This document shows positions 14,943 to 28,292 of a stretch of 64,000 bases of DNA, piece by piece (positions within the stretch are counted from its first letter, which is position 1; each line of letters begins with the position of its first letter). The translations under genes were made by a program, and so were the position numbers. The DNA is from Rhododendron vialii (Eukaryota; Streptophyta; Magnoliopsida; Ericales; Ericaceae), in the NCBI RefSeq assembly GCF_030253575.1, contig NC_080560.1, positions 7,994,501 to 8,058,500 of the forward strand. Direction: 5' to 3'. Under the pieces are notes generated by a model. That model had not been told where the DNA came from. It worked only from the letters and a program-made list of their open reading frames with translations, and ran no database searches.

Positions 14943-17900
14943 TCACTTGTCATTGGCTGCAGAGGTAGAATTCAAAGACATCTCAATCTCCTCGAGAGAT
15001 CGTCCTTTAGTTTCGACAATGAAATAATAAGCAAATGCTGCTGCCAACAAGGAAACCGCACCAAAGCTTGTGTAAACGGGTGCGACTCCAAGTTTCTCCA
15101 CAAGCTCAAGGAAGAAAAGACCAACCAAGAAGTTACAAACCTGAGTCACATGACAAAGCAAGTACGGCTGAAATTACAGATATGGTCCAGCAAAAGCATA
15201 GTTGAAGATTGAAATACTCCACATCTAGCGAGAAAGTCTACCACGTTATAATCTACATGTACAGCTAAAATGTCAGGAAATAGAGATTGCCAAATTCTTA
15301 GAGCTTTGCCTATTGCTTCTGGTGTTGCACGATTAGTAATTGTTTCTGAATACTTCCAAACATTTGTGAGTACATACCCAATGGACTGAGAAACTGAAAC
15401 TCATGATCTTCCCTCGTGTCCTGCTGCTGCTAATCTCTGGAATAATGAGACCAGTTACTGGCCCAGCTCCAATAGCAAACATGAATATGTACCTAAGAGA
15501 GAGAGAGAGAGACAAGCAATAACGTAATAATTCACTTGAACGTATCCTCATCATTAGAAAGTAGAAATGGACATCAGGACTACAACATTGCAGCCTTTTG
15601 GGAATTATAGAGGAACATCTGTCAATTAAAAAAACACAATGCAACCCTGAATTTTCCTCTAAAGGTAATCTGAGAATGCTACAAGTTAAAGCCAACTGGT
15701 ATGATAATGCGACAATATTAATGTGTCAGAGGAAAGCATACAGGATTGTTCCCAGAATCGATAAGTTGTGACCAAGCTCTTCATCCAGTGGAGAGGTGAT
15801 TGAATAAACTACAAGAAACATAGATATTGCCTGCAACGAGAACAGTTTGGCGTTCAGTAATATGCAAAATGCGATGTGTGAGTTATCTTACGAGAGTGAA
15901 ATTTTCAAACCCCCTTTCGAGTGATGGTTAAATATTACTACTACTTACTGGCTATGAGTAACTCAACTTATCTTTTTACAAGAAATTAGAAATAGAAAGA
16001 AAGACAAGATAAGAAGCACTGACCATCCCAAAGTAACTTCCAACTAGAAGCCTTTTTCTCCCTTGCTTATCCATCAAGTACAAAGCACAAAGTGCACCTG
16101 GAAAGGAGCACACTCAAGAAAATGAGCAACTGTTTCTAACCATCATGTTTCTCAACATAGTAGCATGTGATGTAGACATCCATTTAGTCCCCAAACCTGC
16201 AAAGTTGGTAAGTCCGATGTAGAGGCTTGCTAAAGCACCGCTTGTAATTCCAACATCTTGAAAAGTCAATGACGAAAAATAAAGAACACCATTTATGCCC
16301 GCAAACTGTTGAAGTACAAAAAGGGCACCTCCAATGAACGCAACTGCAGATAAACAGGATTTTATGGATCAAACTGAGATAGATATGTGAAAGTAAAGGG
16401 CATAGTTCTAAACTGCAACAGCTCTCCAAAATATAGCGAAGATATCTAAGCTAGAACCGGGTGGGGGAAAATGTAAATGTTTATAGGGGTGTGATGGGTG
16501 ACTAAAGTGCACTGTTCAGATGAGGTAAGCATGGGAAAAACTGTTCATGAATGGTGCCTAGCAATGTTTCTTTGATCAAAGTGTCTAGCAACGTTGACTA
16601 CATTGTTTAATCCATTAAAAAAGTTCAATGCCTTTCCAAACAGGACACTGAAACCACCTTAATACAACCTCTAGAGTGTGGCTTCTCTAGGAGTTCCAAC
16701 CATCTGCTCTCCAAATCGCCTCCATCACTTCTAATGACGGACTGGAATTCTTCAATTGCTTTGTCGGCGTGAGACGGTCCCCAAAGGTCACGGATAACTT
16801 TTTTGGCATCTTCTAGTCTCCCTGCCTATACAAACAGCACAGTAACAGATTAAGAAAAGCACATGACAAAAAATCTACAGATAAATAACTGAAAAGGAAA
16901 CAGAGTCCTACTTTACATAGCCACCGTGGGCTGTCTACAGCGAACTGCATACCCAGGGTTAAAATAAATCCAGGGACGCTTGCAAGGTAGAGTATCGTCC
17001 TCCACCTGCAAACAAGATGCATGTAAATTCAGCTGGCAGATTGATAAAGAAATCCTATGGCTAGAAGGGAGGCAATAGATGACAAGACAGTATATAAGTG
17101 TCGATAGTGACTTGTGAATTTTTTTCAGATGTCTCATACCTTGTTAACTATTCTTCTCTATTTCAAAGAGTGGATGTCTGGGGAAAAAAAGTCCATAAAT
17201 GTTGCATGACGACAAGTGAATCACAACTTGTGAAATTCAAAAAATAATGAAGGAGATAGCAGTAGCTTCCCTTCTCTTTGTTCAAACAAGTGTCACACCC
17301 ATACCCTCAAGTTGATTCTGAATATATACCTTCCATATCGTTCCATTTTATTTCCGCATGTCCTGTCATTTTTCCCTATAAACTGACCTACCTCATTTGT
17401 TCTACCTAGAGGACGAATAGATCAGTGCAACGTAAATAATGCAGCACTACTAAATGGAGGAAAGAAGGAAGAAAGAAGAAAGAAAGATAAAGGGAAACTC
17501 AGGGATCCAATCAATCTTTCAAGCATTCACGAGGAACCAAAAGAACAAGCTCACCAGTGGGGATCATTCTCTGAAGGGATTCCTAGAAAGAGTGATGCAA
17601 TAATTCCAAGGCATGTGCCAATTTGACAAATGGTCCCAAGAGAACCCCTATACTTTGTTGGAGCAACCTACAACACAGTCACTAGAATAGATGAGAAAAA
17701 TAAACTATTGAAATTGTTTTGGGAATATGGCATCAACCCAGTTTAAAGGACACAAGAACCAGAGAAACATACTATAAGCTTCCACGCCAGAAACTATAAC
17801 TGACAATGCACCCAATCTAGCTCGCATACTTGGTCTACCTCTTGAAAGTCAGCCTTGTAACACCATGGGAATACTCTTCATGAGAATGGAACATAAACTA

Positions 17901-20900
17901 CATTCTAGTTATATGTTTGTCTCAAGGCCAAGTTATTAATATTGTGCAGAACACTAGGCACACACACTTCAGCATTGTTACAAGTGTATGTAACAGTAAA
18001 TGTGGTTCTTCCAAAGGAATTATTAGCAATGATAATTGGTAATCCTAGACTGTCGTGTATTTGTAGGTACACTAGGAGTTCCAAACATCTAACAATTAGT
18101 ACATCAGGACAGTGAACTAAGTCTACCCAATCTGGCAATTTCACATCCTCTCCTTTACATACCGAGACAAGGTAAAGAAAGCTGACAATTTCAACCAGTA
18201 TGAATTGCAATAGGCAATAATCTAACCCCCAGTGGAATCGCAACTAATACTAAGCTACACAACTCCAAGACCACGTGATTATGATGAAAACAGAGTTTTG
18301 AACAAACCGCATTACTTCTTCAGCCTCTCGAGTAATAACAATTACCTCTGAAATATAAATAGGAACAAGAACAGTGTTCACACCAATACCAAGGCCAACA
18401 AGAAATCTTCCAAAGAACATCTCATCCAAAGAGTGAGCTTGTGCACTGTTACAAATTAAAAAGGATCAAGATAGAACATGATCTACATGTCGTACGAAAG
18501 ATCAAACAAGACATGTGCCTGAAATCCGAGTGTCGAACGTCAAAATGGATATATCATGGCAATCTTGGTATATCTTTAAGCATCCATATAGTTGCAAATG
18601 CTTGTAAATTTTATCGAACTTTAACCAACAAAATGCCTAAAAGAGGATTTGATGCACTGTAACAGGTAAAGAAAGATCAACAGCATAGCTTAAAACAGGA
18701 TGAAAGCATGAAATGGCAGATCTTGAAAAATCAGTTGTTACTAAAGGAGCTCAAAAGTGTATATCAAGCTATCCAACACCCCCCTCACGCGCAACAGTAT
18801 CTTGCACTTTGAGATGCAAGCATCCTACATGCAAAGAACACAAAACCCAAATTGGAAACAAATGCAAATGGAGAGAGACTTAAATGTAAATCTCCAGAAA
18901 CGGAAAATCCAGTAGGTCACAAACCATCGGAAAAGCTAAAAATGTTGGGACATGGGCCAATAATGATCAAGCTATCAAACATCAAAGGTAGACCATGTGA
19001 AACTACAAAATGGAAAGCAATATTTCCAAGACTAACACAGATCCAATCACCCTTATACAGATGCTCTAACAACAAAAACATGAATTTGATTTTTACTTAA
19101 CTGTATTGCTTATTCAACCCACAATAAATATAACATATTCCATTAGTTGACTATCATGTTTCCATTTTCGACAATATCCAAAGCCATGACCAGAAGCTTT
19201 TAGTTTGAGCTGCATTGTTTTCTGAAACTTCTCAACACTGGCAATTACATTTGGAGTAAATGTCAAGGATGTCCCTTTGAAGGGAAATTTAATGAATGTC
19301 ACAGTACCAAAGCTTACATTTTTTAAGGACCAAATTATACTTTCTTCATATGTGTCAATGAGAAATTAAATTACCTTACTATTGCACCAAGAATAAGTGG
19401 TATTGTGTCAACCTGAAAGGTGCGTCGACAACCAAATTTATCGACCAATGAACCACAGCTAAGGCTCCCGATAAAAGCACCGGCTATGAATATACTCACG
19501 ACAAGTCCCTCGATAAATGACTTCCCTTCAAAACCAAGCTCTCGTGCAATAGATACAATAGGACCATTCATTACCCTGTCATACACCCAACAGTTAAGAT
19601 GCAATCAAAGAATAAATGAACTCATTAATTTACATAAGACTATAAAATTCAAGTACTTCATTTGCATCTCTTGAACTGAACAACACAAAGTTTGTTATTT
19701 TTATCTTATACCCATGTGGGTTTGTGTGCACACGTGTGTATAGATTGTAAATACTTATAGGCCATGTTTGAGCGGCTGGGCTAACAGTGAGGGACATAAA
19801 ATCCCATATGATGAATAATCTCATGGTGAAGGGACTACCAATTCCACATGAGAGCTATTCAGTATGTATGTTTTGTATGGTTGGTTGTCCAATTGAGATA
19901 CAATTCCTACCAATCGTTGGATTCAAATGCTAGAAATGACCCCCACTCTGATTTGCAATCGAACTCATTTCTACAAAGCTATCAGTAGCAGACTGCAACA
20001 GCCTCATCAATGAGATCTTAGAAACAATCAGAAGTTGGGTCAACAAGTCCTCCTTTGCAGGTAGACTTCAGGTCATAAAGTCTATTCTACTTAGTATGCT
20101 AGTCAAGTGGACTACACATTTTTCATTTTACATTAGTGTGTTTATTTACAAATTAAAAAGCTACTCAGGAACTTTTTGTGGACTGGTACTCAAACATACC
20201 TACACGGCTACACCCCAATAAAGTAGCACGGAACTTTGCCAAAAAAGAGGGTGGGATTGGCCAAGGGGAATCAAAGAATGGAATAATGCATCCTATCTCA
20301 GACACATCTAGCTTTTATGTTCCAGACACCAATTATTTTAGGTTCGATGGTGCTACAAGTACTTAATGAAGAATGGCTGTTTTCTAACTCTAAATCCTTC
20401 TTTAGGTTGTTCATGGACCTGGAGAAAGCTTCTCAATCTCAGATCGCTCGCTAGACCTTTCGTCAAAGATATCATTGGAGATGGCCAAAAAACTTACCCG
20501 TGCCATGATAATTGCACCCCCACCCAACACCAACTCATCAAGAACCTCCGAGTACTTATTTTAGTCTTAGAGTCATGGCGTCTTCAGGATTCCTACAAAT
20601 GCCAAAAGATTCCATCGTTGTTTACAATGATCAATGGGTGTTGGTGTGTTGCCATTTCCTTCTTCACTCTTTCCAAATTTCCAACCCCACTATCCCAGGT
20701 CAGATCAGGTCCAACGGTCTATCTATTCCTCCCTTACTCTCAAAGTTGCCAAGTAAAAAAAATCTTATTTGGAAGCCTACGGCCATTCCAAGACTATTTC
20801 ATTCTTTGGATGGCTATAAGTAAGTGTCAGAACCGCTGGGTTATTCAGACTTCTCCACTTTGCCCTCTCTGCAATGTTTTTGAGGATCTTCAACACCTAT

Positions 20901-22483
20901 TCTTCTTGCCAGCTCTCTAGATGTGTCCAGCAGCAGATTTGGTATCTCTATGGCATTTCTAAAGCTCATCAGTCATGAGATAATGAGCTTAACTGGCTCA
21001 TAGGGAAGTTCAGTGGTAATTCTTTCCACAACATAATCAGGAAGACTGCTGGGTAGCTTGGTTATGACAATGAAGAAATTGCAGAGTTTTCCAAGTGATT
21101 CAGATATCTCCATGCCCTTCAAAATAACTAAGTTCGACATTAGAGTTAAGAATTCTCAATTCCTAAATGTTAAACCTTCTTCCCTCAACCTTGCTCCTTG
21201 CAAATCTTGGCAAATGACTCTTAGAAACTCAGCCTCTTGTATCTGAAACTATGACTGTTTGCAGGTTTCTTTGTAATTGAGATTTTGGATTAGCAAGAAT
21301 ATGTAAAATGGACCCCAGATAGGGATAGAGATAGTCCGATACACCTATTAATCCTAGCGACCAATCCTACTATCTAATAGTGGGGTCCAATTAAAGCCGG
21401 AGCAAAGCTCCTTATGGACTGACCCACTTGGATGGATAAAGGATGGACTGAAGAGATAGTCTTAGGATAAAAGAAGGGAGATCAAATTACCCAATGTGAT
21501 AACCAAACAAGAAATTGGACGATGAAGCAACTAACACGTGAGGGAACGCAGGCAACCATCCCAAGTCATTCCTTGTATCGCCCTTCTCTTGTGTTGATGT
21601 TGATTCACCATCTGCAATACATCCCACCATTATGTTGGTTGAGTACTAACGTAACTAACACAACAGCGGATAACACAAGGGGGTGCCAGCATGCCCTGGC
21701 CTCTGAACCACCCCAAATATTCTCACGTATTAGAGTAGTTTTCAGATTAATTTAGAAAAATTCTATGGGATTGGACCCTTTGAGTCCCTTGCTTGAAAAA
21801 GAAATCTTAAAATTCCCGTGGAAAAAAATCCCTAAAATGTGCGTATAAAATGAAATGGTGGCTACACGCATACACATAGTCTCGTCTCGTCTCTTCATTG
21901 GACCTCGCAATACACTTAGTCTAGCTAAAATACAGGTGGCTCGGGATTCTGGTAGACACAAATTCTGCATACGACACTGCTAACACAACAATAGATACAT
22001 ATTTAAAAGCAAAACTTTCTAAAATCCACCCCACTCCTTGACTCAAACCTACATCAAATATAGTTTGACTCAAATTTTCATTCAAATGTTGTAAGAATAT
22101 TTTCTTCCTCGCAAATTTACAATCATGCCATTAATCAAGCTTTTACTCAACCTTTATCTCCCGATTTGAGTTTGTTCATTGGAGTTCTTTCATACCAAAT
22201 GAAGCTTTTCACTCAAATTTGAGTTAAAGGGCTGGACATGCTTTGAGTGTACAAGGGAAGAAGTAAGACCTTGTTGGTTGGGAGTATTCAATTCTGGGAG
22301 CTGCTTCTGTTTCTTTGCTGCCGTAGCTCTGAACTTCCTCTCCAGCGGAGGTCGACGGCGCAAACGGAACGGCGGATGTTTGTTAAGTAGGAAACAGAGG
22401 GAAGGTTTTGGGGTTGATGAGTGGGGTATGAGGATCATCGGCACCGGACATAAGGGGTGAATGATTCCGGCAGCTGCCCACAT
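14943..22483 (-). CDS. Plastidic glucose transporter 1-like MFS sugar transporter, 12 exons
   Basis: Minus-strand exons: 22483-22270, 21611-21491, 19575-19375, 18445-18346, 17667-17555, 17005-16912, 16825-16669, 16343-16197, 16097-16024, 15830-15742, 15492-15378 and 15140-14943. Every junction is GT-AG and all phases close, giving 540 aa. Residues 1-85 are basic and Ser/Pro-rich, like a chloroplast transit peptide. They are followed by GWLPAFPHVLVAS and 12 predicted membrane spans. Family marks are SLVDKFGCRR, GRFLVGLGIG, QQFAGINGVLYFSS, LMDKQGRKRLL, AIGAGPVTGLIIPE and VETKGRSLEEIE. Close agreement, from memory, is with Arabidopsis At1g05030 ('probable plastidic glucose transporter 1', 524 aa), a member of the plastid glucose exporter clade. 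The direct substrate is inferred. Intron 2 holds a LINE remnant. The sense-strand leader upstream of the ATG is CT-rich. The exon 1/2 junction is the least certain: the acceptor at 21612-21613 was chosen because it keeps phase. Confidence 0.9.
20140..21260 (+). mobile_element. LINE (L1-type) ORF2 3' remnant in transporter intron 2
   Basis: On the plus strand, opposite to the host gene, fragments in several frames read LLRNFLWTGT, KKEGGIG, then CSWTWRKLLNLRSLARPF...IIGDGQKTY and a later SPLCPLCN..EDLQHLFF. This is the order seen at the end of plant L1 ORF2: end of reverse transcriptase, then the zinc-binding reverse transcriptase domain with its CPLC..E..HLFF motif. Several stops and frame changes show a dead copy. 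Boundaries are approximate and no poly(A) tail or TSD was seen. Confidence 0.78.
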
Positions 22484-23778
22484 GGATCGGTTTCAAAGCA
22501 AAGGGTCGTTATCGGATTTCGGACTACACTGAAGCAGCCAGCACTGGTAGAATGGAGAGAGAGAGACAGGAGAGAGAGCAAATCTCACGCGCTTGTTTCG
22601 AATGCGGTATAACATTGACTCTTTGAGCAGTACTCCCGGTTTATTGATTGGGATACACAGGTTTGGATATGTTTCATGTATTCCAATATTCTTTCGTGTA
22701 TTCGTGAGTTCAAACTTGGCAATTTTGGGGCGAGGTCACAGGAGAGAAATCTCTTGTAAATCTCATCTTAGTCCGAAAGTGAATGACCTGGTTTTTTATC
22801 AGATCGAAAAGAAAAATTGTTGAGGTACACGTAAACTATCCCGAAATGTACCAACCAAGAAAAAAATTCTATCTTCTCTTGTAATCTTCCCGGCAGTGTT
22901 TTTTCTTGAATGAATTCAGCTTGTCCGCAGTTTACGATCCATCCCTTTGTTGTTTGGATGATTGATTGAACCTTCTTTTTCGTAGGACCCAATGTTTAGT
23001 ATATCCGCTCAAACTTGTTTTCAGAAAAATAATAGACCATCAAAATTCTAACATTTTTGGTTTTTCAAGACAAATTTGAGTGGATTAAGTACTTTTAATA
23101 CTGTCATCTGATAAATATATTTGCTTGTTTGAATGGCCCGAATCATCTAAGTCGGAACGTGACAGGAGCATCTGTGCTCTTGGATTTTTTTGGGCAGGTA
23201 TCAATTGCTCAGACTTAGGAAACAACTTTGGGTAAATGATTGTGTGTATATATTAAACCATCCATGGGTAGGAGTATATATAGTACAAGGCAAGATAAGG
23301 ATAAGTAATACAGAGTCTATCACAACAAGGAGATGATTGAGATAATGCCAATCTGGGGATAATGCCAATGAACATCAGTGCTTATCTAAGCACTCAGAAA
23401 CGAGTTAACAAGTGGTTTGTGGAACCTGAACCACCCATTGTGAATCAGGAAAATGCATGAGAAATATATTTTTTGATCTTTGGTTCTTGTGGTGAAGTCC
23501 AACATTTTCCTTTTGCTTTGGAGGAGACTTTCAAGATTTTGAAATGGTCCTATTGATTGAATGAAAGGTAAATGCCTTTTTGGATTCATGGACTTAATAA
23601 ATGAAAACGACGGACTAGGCATCACTATCCGATTTTTTATTTGAGGACTTCATGGAGGGATATTGGATTTGTGCGCTTTATAGGTTTGATGGATCTGAAA
23701 TAGTTTTATTGTAGTAATATGCATGTTTTGTTGTCGTATCGGTTGGATCTTGTGGGGTTGTCGAAACAAGAAAGTTTC
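22484..23778. other. Transporter 5' flank and intergenic
   Basis: Immediately upstream (minus sense) of the transporter ATG is a GA-rich plus-strand tract at about 22556-22579, read as CT-rich leader. No further gene was seen to 23778. Confidence 0.4.
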
Positions 23779-24210
23779 TTAGAGCATTCATAATGGGGTG
23801 GTAACTAGTGTTTTAATCGTATGTGTTAAGATTTAGTAAACAAAAATCTATTTTTTGTGCCACAATGCTTGTGTTAGTTTGTGTGCTAGAATGTGTTCAA
23901 TTTTATAGTGTGCTAGCATGTGTACCAAGTTTAACAACTATGCTAGCAAAATATTAAGTGGGTCCCATCTCTATAATTCAAACTCGAATCACAAAATATA
24001 AATATCTACTACTCATAATACGCACTTGTGGGACCCGTTTTTATCCTAACAAACACTATAACACACAAATTTATCAAACTCATTTGTGGATGTTCTAACA
24101 CACTTCTATATTATCAATGTCTAACACACATTTGTGGAACCCATTTTTATCTTAACACACCTTTTAACAAACATTAGAACACACAAACATATCAAACTCC
24201 ATTGCGTATA
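23779..24210. repeat. Probable non-autonomous element with degenerate TIRs
   Basis: The left edge 'gcattcataatgggg' and the right edge, in reverse complement 'tatacgcaatggag', are weakly inverted. The interior repeats 'cacatttgtgga/gtgggaccc' and 'taacacac' words on both strands. A MITE is plausible; ends are uncertain. Confidence 0.4.
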
Positions 24211-25020
24211 CTTAGTCCCACGTTGCTTAGAAATGTAAAAGATTTTTCTCCTTATGTCGATAGACATGTTTTCGGATGTGGTTTTACCTGTACAAAAACT
24301 ATGGCTTTTTTAATTACCAAAATATATAGTATGTCCAATATTACTTTTTGTACTAATAGGGACCCATTTTAGATCCCAAACAACTTATTTTACACTTGTG
24401 GGCCTGTGCCCAATTGCCCTACTTAAGGAAAGGAAAAGAAAATAAAAAGAAAGAAAAAGAAAAAAGAAGGAAAATCAAAGGAAAATGCTTGTATTGTGGG
24501 ACACAATCTGAGAGGGAGAGAGAGGGGTAATTATTCATTACTCTTATATTCTATCTATTTTTATAACACTATTCATCTGTGAGGAGCACTTTTGGAAAAT
24601 CACCAAAAAAAAATTTCCATTGTTGGAAAATGACCATTATTGTGGATTGTTCTAAAACGAAATAATGGACTCTCAATTTAGAACGGGGAGAGAATTATAC
24701 AAAATTGTCAAAATTATGAAAAATATTATAGATTGAACAATTTACAATAGACGCAATAGATTGAACAATTTACAATAGACGCAAAAGAGACAAAAATAAT
24801 AATGGAAAAATAAAATGAGATGTAGGGAAATTTATGCTCTACTTTTTACAGTAATAATCACACTCAAATATTTTGTCCGTTAGTGTTCAAAATATACTCC
24901 AATGCAAATATTGAAATTTAATCATCAAAAAAGTTGGGTGCAAAATCAATTATCATCCATTTTTGGGTACAAACACATTTACCGGTAGCGTACTTTGTGA
25001 ACAAGTATGTAGTGACAATT
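24211..25020. other. AT-rich intergenic, no gene seen
   Basis: Contains a purine-rich tract at about 24424-24490 and a short direct repeat 'gattgaacaatttacaatagacgcaa' at about 24730-24784. No coding signal. Confidence 0.4.
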
Positions 25021-25024
25021 ATTG

Positions 25025-25410
25025 TAGAAACTCGAAATGACAGTCCGGATCAAGTCAAGGATCTCGGATTTTGTTACCGTCCGTACCTTATTATTCTCGA
25101 TTGAATTTTGATGATCCAAATCGTTCAATGTGTTTAAAGCGTATTTTTAAGGGCACCCCTATCAAAATAGCCAAAAAAATTACCGAAAAGAGTGTGATCT
25201 GAGTAGTTTTTATGAAAAACTTTTCAGATCAAACCCTTCCCGGTCTTTTTTTTTGCCAATTTTTAGCAGAATCTGCAAAAAATACGTTTTAAACATATTG
25301 AACAGTTCGAATTATCAAAATTTGATCAGGAAAATGGACTTTTGCACGAGGTCCAAACAGTAACAAAAATCCGAAATCCCTGACTGAATCTGGACTGCTC
25401 GAAACTATTC
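25025..25410. mobile_element. Foldback element, related to the one at 60490-60806
   Basis: The left arm runs inward from 'gaaactcgaaatgacagtcc' and the right arm ends 'ggactgctcgaaac'. Arms pair along most of their length with a centre near 25220. Inner words such as 'gatgatccaaatcgttcaatgtgtttaaa' and 'aaacccttcccggtc' match the element in the PP2A B' intron. No coding capacity. Confidence 0.72.
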
Positions 25411-25421
25411 ATTATCCGCTA

Positions 25422-26118
25422 TAGGGCTAGCTGTCCAAGAAAAACCGAGAACCGTGAAACCGGTCCGGACCGATCCGATCCGTGCTTTTTGAATTTTGTC
25501 CGTGGATTAATGGTCCAGACACGGATTTGAAAATTAAAAAACTGTGAGATACGGATTAGGATTGGATTTTCATTTCAAAACCGTAGATTAACCGAATCAG
25601 ACCGTGAGATATCTAAAAAAATAAAAATATAGGTACGTGTGTGTAATATATATAAATAATTATAATTTTATTAATTTGCTTGTTTGTTTTGAGAAACTAT
25701 AATTTGCTATTTTTTGTTTGGTTTTTATGGGATGTAATAAGTAGATCATGCTTGACCAGAATTTGTGTATTTTGGACAATGCTTAGTTTTATTTGGTTGA
25801 TGCCTTGTTGCCTTTACCATGTTTATTGCCTTAATGCCTTTGCGGCATTTACAATTGGGACAATGTTTATGGAAATTAGTGTTTGCATTTTTATTTGGAA
25901 TATGATAATGGTAGTAGCATCATTTTATTTTTTTAAAAGGGAATCTGTGGATAAAATCAGGACTGAGCCGTGATAAATGGTTTGGAATCCGAACCGAACC
26001 GTGAGACTTTTGAATTAAAATTGAATTGCATTTTCTAAAAATCGTGAGATACGGATTAAGATTGAATTCATACGAATACGAATCCGATCCGATCCGATCC
26101 GATCCGTGGACAGCCCCA
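25422..26118. mobile_element. hAT-type non-autonomous element with 8-bp TSD
   Basis: Flanked by the identical octamer ATCCGCTA at 25414-25421 and 26119-26126. Ends are TAGGGCTAGCTGTCCA and, in reverse complement, TGGGGCTGTCCACGG, a short TIR with a 2-nt indel. Subterminal repeats GATCCGATCC and 'gtgagatacggatta' occur on both sides. Length is 697 bp. The ORF inside (25680-25973) has no transposase features. It is inserted right beside the foldback at 25025-25410. Confidence 0.88.
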
Positions 26119-26406
26119 ATCCGCTACATGGATAAGAGGAGGGCCCACTAAATAGTGTACTCCACAGTTACTGTTTTGTACTTTTAAATTTGGACCACCA
26201 TTCTGGTCCGGGTTTCCGCTCCTTCCGGTTGGGCTTAAACCCACGCATTTGAGATGGGCCTGCATAAGTTTGGGCCAAGCCTCTATCCAAATTCATTACT
26301 ATGAGTATAATGTATAGTTGTATACTACTACCACGTTTCAGCGTTGATATCATATGTGGCTATGTAACGACTTATTCACGGCCTAACCATGAATCTTTAT
26401 TTTATA

Positions 26407-26622
26407 CTTCATTCGTACCTAAAGAAATATTCAGGACTCAATTTTAGGCCTTTAAGAAAATGCATTTTTTCCGTTAGAAAATTCAAAATTTTTTTCACGA
26501 ATCAATAGATACCAATGAGTCATTTTCAGTTGTGAAAAAAGATTGAAATTTTTGAACGGAAAAAATGTGTGTTTTAAAGGACTACGCTTGCGGGCTAGAC
26601 ATTTGTTTAGGAACGGAGGGAG
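26407..26622. mobile_element. Stowaway-like MITE
   Basis: The right end GAACGGAGGGAG, followed by TA, is the classic Stowaway (Tc1/mariner) terminus. The left end 'TA-CTTCATTCGTACCTAAAGAAAT' pairs with it as a diverged TIR. Length 216 bp with TA duplications at 26405-26406 and 26623-26624. The interior is AT-rich. Confidence 0.75.
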
Positions 26623-26624
26623 TA

Positions 26625-27689
26625 ATGTCCAATCAAAGCATAATGAAGAGTGGTACGAAACTCCTAATTTTCTGTGAGCCATACCTTTTCCATTTTACAA
26701 AGATGAAAGACGGGACTTTGCAACCAAATTAAAGATCAAAGATTTGAAGCAAGAATAGCTTGAACCTGGATCCACAGCTAATGGATTTAATGCAGTTTAG
26801 TGTAGGCGAAAACTGGTGGTTGCATTTCAGAAGAGAGGAAAATGTCGGTGAGATGTGTTGTGGAACCTTTAAAGGCGCAAATGCTTGATGAGTTGATAAT
26901 ACTATATGTTATTGAAACGGGAACCCTCAAGTAAAATTCTCAATAGCTATGCTACGGGCACAAATATATGTTTACGCGTTCGGATACACGAAACATAAAT
27001 GGTTTGATGCACATGGGACCTATGCACCTCAAACAGTATTGGATGCATCATGCATCGGATCTATGCACGAACATCCGTATCCGTAACATTTTTTAACTCC
27101 CAAAGAGTTCATTCATGCCAAAGGTCGAAATTATACAAAATGGCTATAGAAAGTTCCTTCTCACCAGACACCCAAGGCCTCCATGTCCTAAAGCCCAATA
27201 AGAAGTATAGTACTATAATGTTTTACCCTTGCACTACCCATTTGGGCGGCAACGCAGCGCGATACACCAATAGTCCAATATCATTCACAGTCACATATTT
27301 TTTTATCATGACTCCGAAACACACGCGCTCGTATGTGAAAACTGTGGGTTGTTGCCAAGTGAAGGTGCTCCAGGAGTAGCCCAATAATTCTCACCCTCGG
27401 GCTGCCGCAATTCACATTAAAAAAAACACGTCAGTTGTGAACCCAAGTTATAAGTCTGGGAGAAGCAAGAAGAAAATATCAAGTCGTTTTCACCATAAAA
27501 CACTAACACATGATGTACCCTTCATACGGCGAAGGGACGGATACCAAATTCATGTCCAGATGTCCTGTGCCATAATGTTGTACTAGTATTTTTCACCAAA
27601 AAGAATAGGCACAGAGGCATGGGCCTAGTAATTACTCATGTCCAGCATTGCGGTCCCAGCCCAGTTTGTAGGATAAGTTGCATTCTTGT
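26625..27689. other. Intergenic, no gene seen
   Basis: No convincing coding exon, RNA gene or structured element was recognised in this stretch. Confidence 0.4.
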
Positions 27690-28056
27690 AAACCTTTTTT
27701 TTTTTTCGTTTTGTGTGTTTTAAACGTTTTTTTAAATTTTTGTTAGATTCGCATCATATTTTTTGAATTTATTATCCATCTCGACGAGAAAAGTTTAAAA
27801 AGTAAAAAACTATGACAAAAAGCAAAAAAAAAATTCACTAAAAAAGAAAAAAAAAAATCAAACAGTTATCTCTTTGGTATAAACTATAAAGTGTCATCTT
27901 ATAAAAAAAAAATTCAACATCGGTTCGCGTTTTTATACTTTTCCTGATTCCTCTCGTCGAGATGATTGATTAATCCAAAAAATTACAGCGAAAAGTTCAA
28001 CAAATGATTGCGAAAAGTAAAAAAATAACGAAAAAAGTTTTTAGACAAAAACGTTT
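27690..28056. mobile_element. AT-rich foldback MITE, family copy 2
   Basis: Contains the same inner words as 11302-11657 ('aaacgtttttttaaattt', 'ctcgacgagaaaagtttaaaaagtaaaaaactatgac') in inverted arrangement around a centre near 27870. Ends are approximate. Confidence 0.5.
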
Positions 28057-28292
28057 ATGAGAAGTCAGGCTCACATACGGATGAATAATAATGAAGCTAG
28101 ATTTCTCTGTCCTCTTGAATATCTTTTCCCACATAAATGTAAGACGACATACCCACCATCAAATAATTATAGATTTGGTATACCAGCAAGTATTCAATTC
28201 ACGTCCTCAAATTTAAACACCAACATCTCTTTATACATAGCTAGCTTCTAGCTGGTACTTTGCTATCTTCCAAGGAGATTGCTTTTTCTGAA

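Noticed and set aside
14419..15212. Plus-strand ORFs (80 and 119 aa) near the transporter 3' end
   Set aside because: They are antisense to the last transporter exon and its 3' flank; shadow frames.
25680..25973. 97-aa ORF within the hAT element
   Set aside because: Hydrophobic low-complexity translation without DDE or hAT dimerisation motifs.
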